Position numbers and translations under genes: made by a program
In this document: in pieces, positions 62,694 through 64,000 of the stretch
How the letters are laid out: every line of letters starts with the position of its first letter
How positions within the stretch are numbered: the stretch's first letter is position 1
Source of the DNA: Pyrrhoderma lamaoense
Lineage: Eukaryota; Basidiomycota; Agaricomycetes; Hymenochaetales; Hymenochaetaceae
Direction of reading: 5' to 3'
Length of the DNA stretch: 64,000 nucleotides
Assembly: GCA_002794735.1 (NCBI GenBank)
Contig: NBAZ01000006.1
Span: 806,001 to 870,000, forward strand
The notes under the pieces: generated by a model
What the model was told of the DNA's origin: nothing
The model's input: the letters and a program-made list of their open reading frames with translations, nothing else
Databases searched by the model: none

Positions 62694-64000
62694 TCATGCG
62701 ACGACACTCCTAGCTTCTTCAACATATTTTCGACAAAGAAGCATGACCTTTGATAAATTCTGGCTAAACTTCGCTGAAATTGGGACAATATCCAATGCCG
62801 CCTCTCCTGAAGTTTTCATTTCAGTTCTCACGAAAGATTCTAAGTTCCGTAATTTTTCTTTCGCCTCTTTAACAGTAGATCCACCTTCCACCCCTAAAAG
62901 ATCGGCTTTATTTGCAATAACTAAACGTGCCTTTGCACTTAGCCCTGGTTGGTAGGTCTCTAATTCATCGCGCAAAATACGTAGCTCTTGCTCTGGATTA
63001 GGTCCAGAGAAGTCTACCACGTAAACAAGAGCAAGAGAACGTTCAATAGATCGTAAGAAAGAGTGACCCAGTCCAACGTTTTCTGAGGCCTGTGAAATAA
63101 GTCCTGGATTATCTGCTACTGTGAACCGGAAAGCTTCGACTTCGTCGAGAGGTTCCTTATGCATTTGGTTTCGAGTGAGGATGCCTGCAAGCTCTCCACG
63201 TTCCATCTTCTCTTTGAATAGTTGTTCCTCAATCTTCGTTTCATCAATGACAAGGTCTTTTGATTCTGCACCAAGGACATTTCCTACATCGTCCATTCGT
63301 ACGACACCAACGGACGGATTTAAAGTGGTGAACGCATAACCAGCCACTTCAGTCTTAGCCCTCCCACCGGTCATCGCACGCAATAGCGTGCTTTTCCCGG
63401 CATTAGGATACCCAACTAAGCCTATGTCTGCGAGGATCTTAAGTTCCAAAGAAAGGGTGATGCGTTGACCTTCTGTGCCGCGCGTAGCGAATTTTGGTGA
63501 TCGGTTCTCTGTAGTCAAGAAAGTTGGGTTTCCCAATCCTCCCTCACCACCTGCTGCAACGAGATATCCGAGGCCTTCGATAGCCTGGTGCCTTATTTCA
63601 AGGTTATCTTGAACGGGTGTTGAAGAAGAGGTGATAGATGAATCGAGGTCAAGGTAAAGAGGTTCTAGTTGCTGTTCACGCCGTAGTAGCCTTTTCTCGC
63701 GTTCTTGCATGATTAGGATCTTTTCGGCCTCCTTGAACGCGTCTCTATCCAAGTTGTCATCCTCAGCTCCTGGATAGTGTACCCATCTTTTGTTACGAAT
63801 TTTTTTCAGCCGTTCTTGTGGTGAGAGATCTTGGAGACTCTCTTCCTCTGCCTCCCATTCATCTTGTGCACGCCTTGAGTCTTCCCCACTGAGTTCCCTC
63901 ACGACAGTGCCTATTGGAACCTTAATGATCGTTGGTGAACCATTTCGTCCATTCATCCAAGTACCCTTTCCGTTTCCACCGGGGACGCCTCGGACTCGCT
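62694..64000 (-). CDS. MTG2: Obg/CgtA-type GTPase, mitochondrial Mtg2 (5' end outside window)
   Basis: Single open frame reaching the right edge; 435 residues are visible, and the N-terminus with any mitochondrial presequence is missing. The start is the glycine-rich Obg fold (VPGGNGKGTWMNGRNG, VPIGTVVREL, AAGGEGGLGNPTF), with a charged insert of ~100 residues between the last two, as seen in fungal homologues. The G domain follows: G1 GYPNAGKST, G2 region FTTLNPSVG, G3 DNPGLI, G4 NKADLL and G5 ISAKF. A ~50-residue insert lies between G2 and G3. Obg-type GTPases assist large-subunit assembly of the mitochondrial ribosome in yeast (Mtg2). The internal ATG at 63954-63956 is not the start, because the Obg fold continues upstream of it. 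Confidence 0.93.
   Translation of the reverse strand, partial: RVRGVPGGNGKGTWMNGRNGSPTIIKVPIGTVVRELSGEDSRRAQDEWEAEEESLQDLSPQERLKKIRNKRWVHYPGAEDDNLDRDAFKEAEKILIMQEREKRLLRREQQLEPLYLDLDSSITSSSTPVQDNLEIRHQAIEGLGYLVAAGGEGGLGNPTFLTTENRSPKFATRGTEGQRITLSLELKILADIGLVGYPNAGKSTLLRAMTGGRAKTEVAGYAFTTLNPSVGVVRMDDVGNVLGAESKDLVIDETKIEEQLFKEKMERGELAGILTRNQMHKEPLDEVEAFRFTVADNPGLISQASENVGLGHSFLRSIERSLALVYVVDFSGPNPEQELRILRDELETYQPGLSAKARLVIANKADLLGVEGGSTVKEAKEKLRNLESFVRTEMKTSGEAALDIVPISAKFSQNLSKVMLLCRKYVEEARSVVA

Overview
The window is nuclear DNA of a fungus, most likely a basidiomycete (probably Agaricomycotina). The evidence is dense short GT-AG introns (mostly 40-170 nt), two large Zn2Cys6 regulators whose cluster sequences look basidiomycete-like, a CmcJ/AsaB-type protein, and a SUR7/PalI protein. 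No bacterial, organellar or clearly viral genes are visible. Exon joins were worked out by hand from splice sites and frame closure; no search was run.

Layout: 1-1016, 3' end of an unidentified S/G/H-rich protein gene (+). 1838-4076, serine palmitoyltransferase subunit LCB2 (+). 4965-5642, orphan coiled-coil ORF (-). 6630-8060, large LYR-motif protein (+). 8270-11148, UBA-SIM-UIM-UIM protein with an apparently dead ubiquitin-protease fold (+). 11149-14623, gene-poor. 14624-20505, Zn2Cys6 transcription factor 1 (+). 20962-24235, MCM4 (+), preceded by MCB and SCB boxes. 24236-27641, gene-poor. 27642-31099, bHLH factor with a long acidic loop (-). 32587-33774 and 35341-36502, a diverged tandem pair of orphan genes (+) inside a ~2.8 kb duplication. 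38642-40553, UPF3 (-). 42180-49833, Zn2Cys6 transcription factor 2 (-), with a 34-nt microexon and a ~1.5 kb intron. 49834-57967, gene-poor, with a duplicated ~0.5 kb module. 57968-59132, CmcJ-like protein (+). 60423-61464, SUR7/PalI protein (-). 62694-64000, Obg-type GTPase Mtg2 (-, runs off the right edge).

Most genes are unrelated housekeeping functions: sphingolipid synthesis, replication licensing, nonsense-mediated decay, mitochondrial ribosome assembly, pH/membrane sensing. The most unusual points are as follows. (1) Seven otherwise intact coding positions need one extra base. Six lie at CCC/GGG runs and one in a longer C-run, all in the same direction. This looks like homopolymer undercalling unless proven otherwise. 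(2) A tandem orphan gene family has conserved promoters carrying CACGTG, next to a bHLH gene whose basic region has the H-E-R triad expected to bind CACGTG. (3) A USP25/28-like protein has Ala where the catalytic Cys should be. (4) The zinc cluster of factor 2 is split by outsized introns. (5) A diverged direct-repeat module lies in the 54-57 kb desert.
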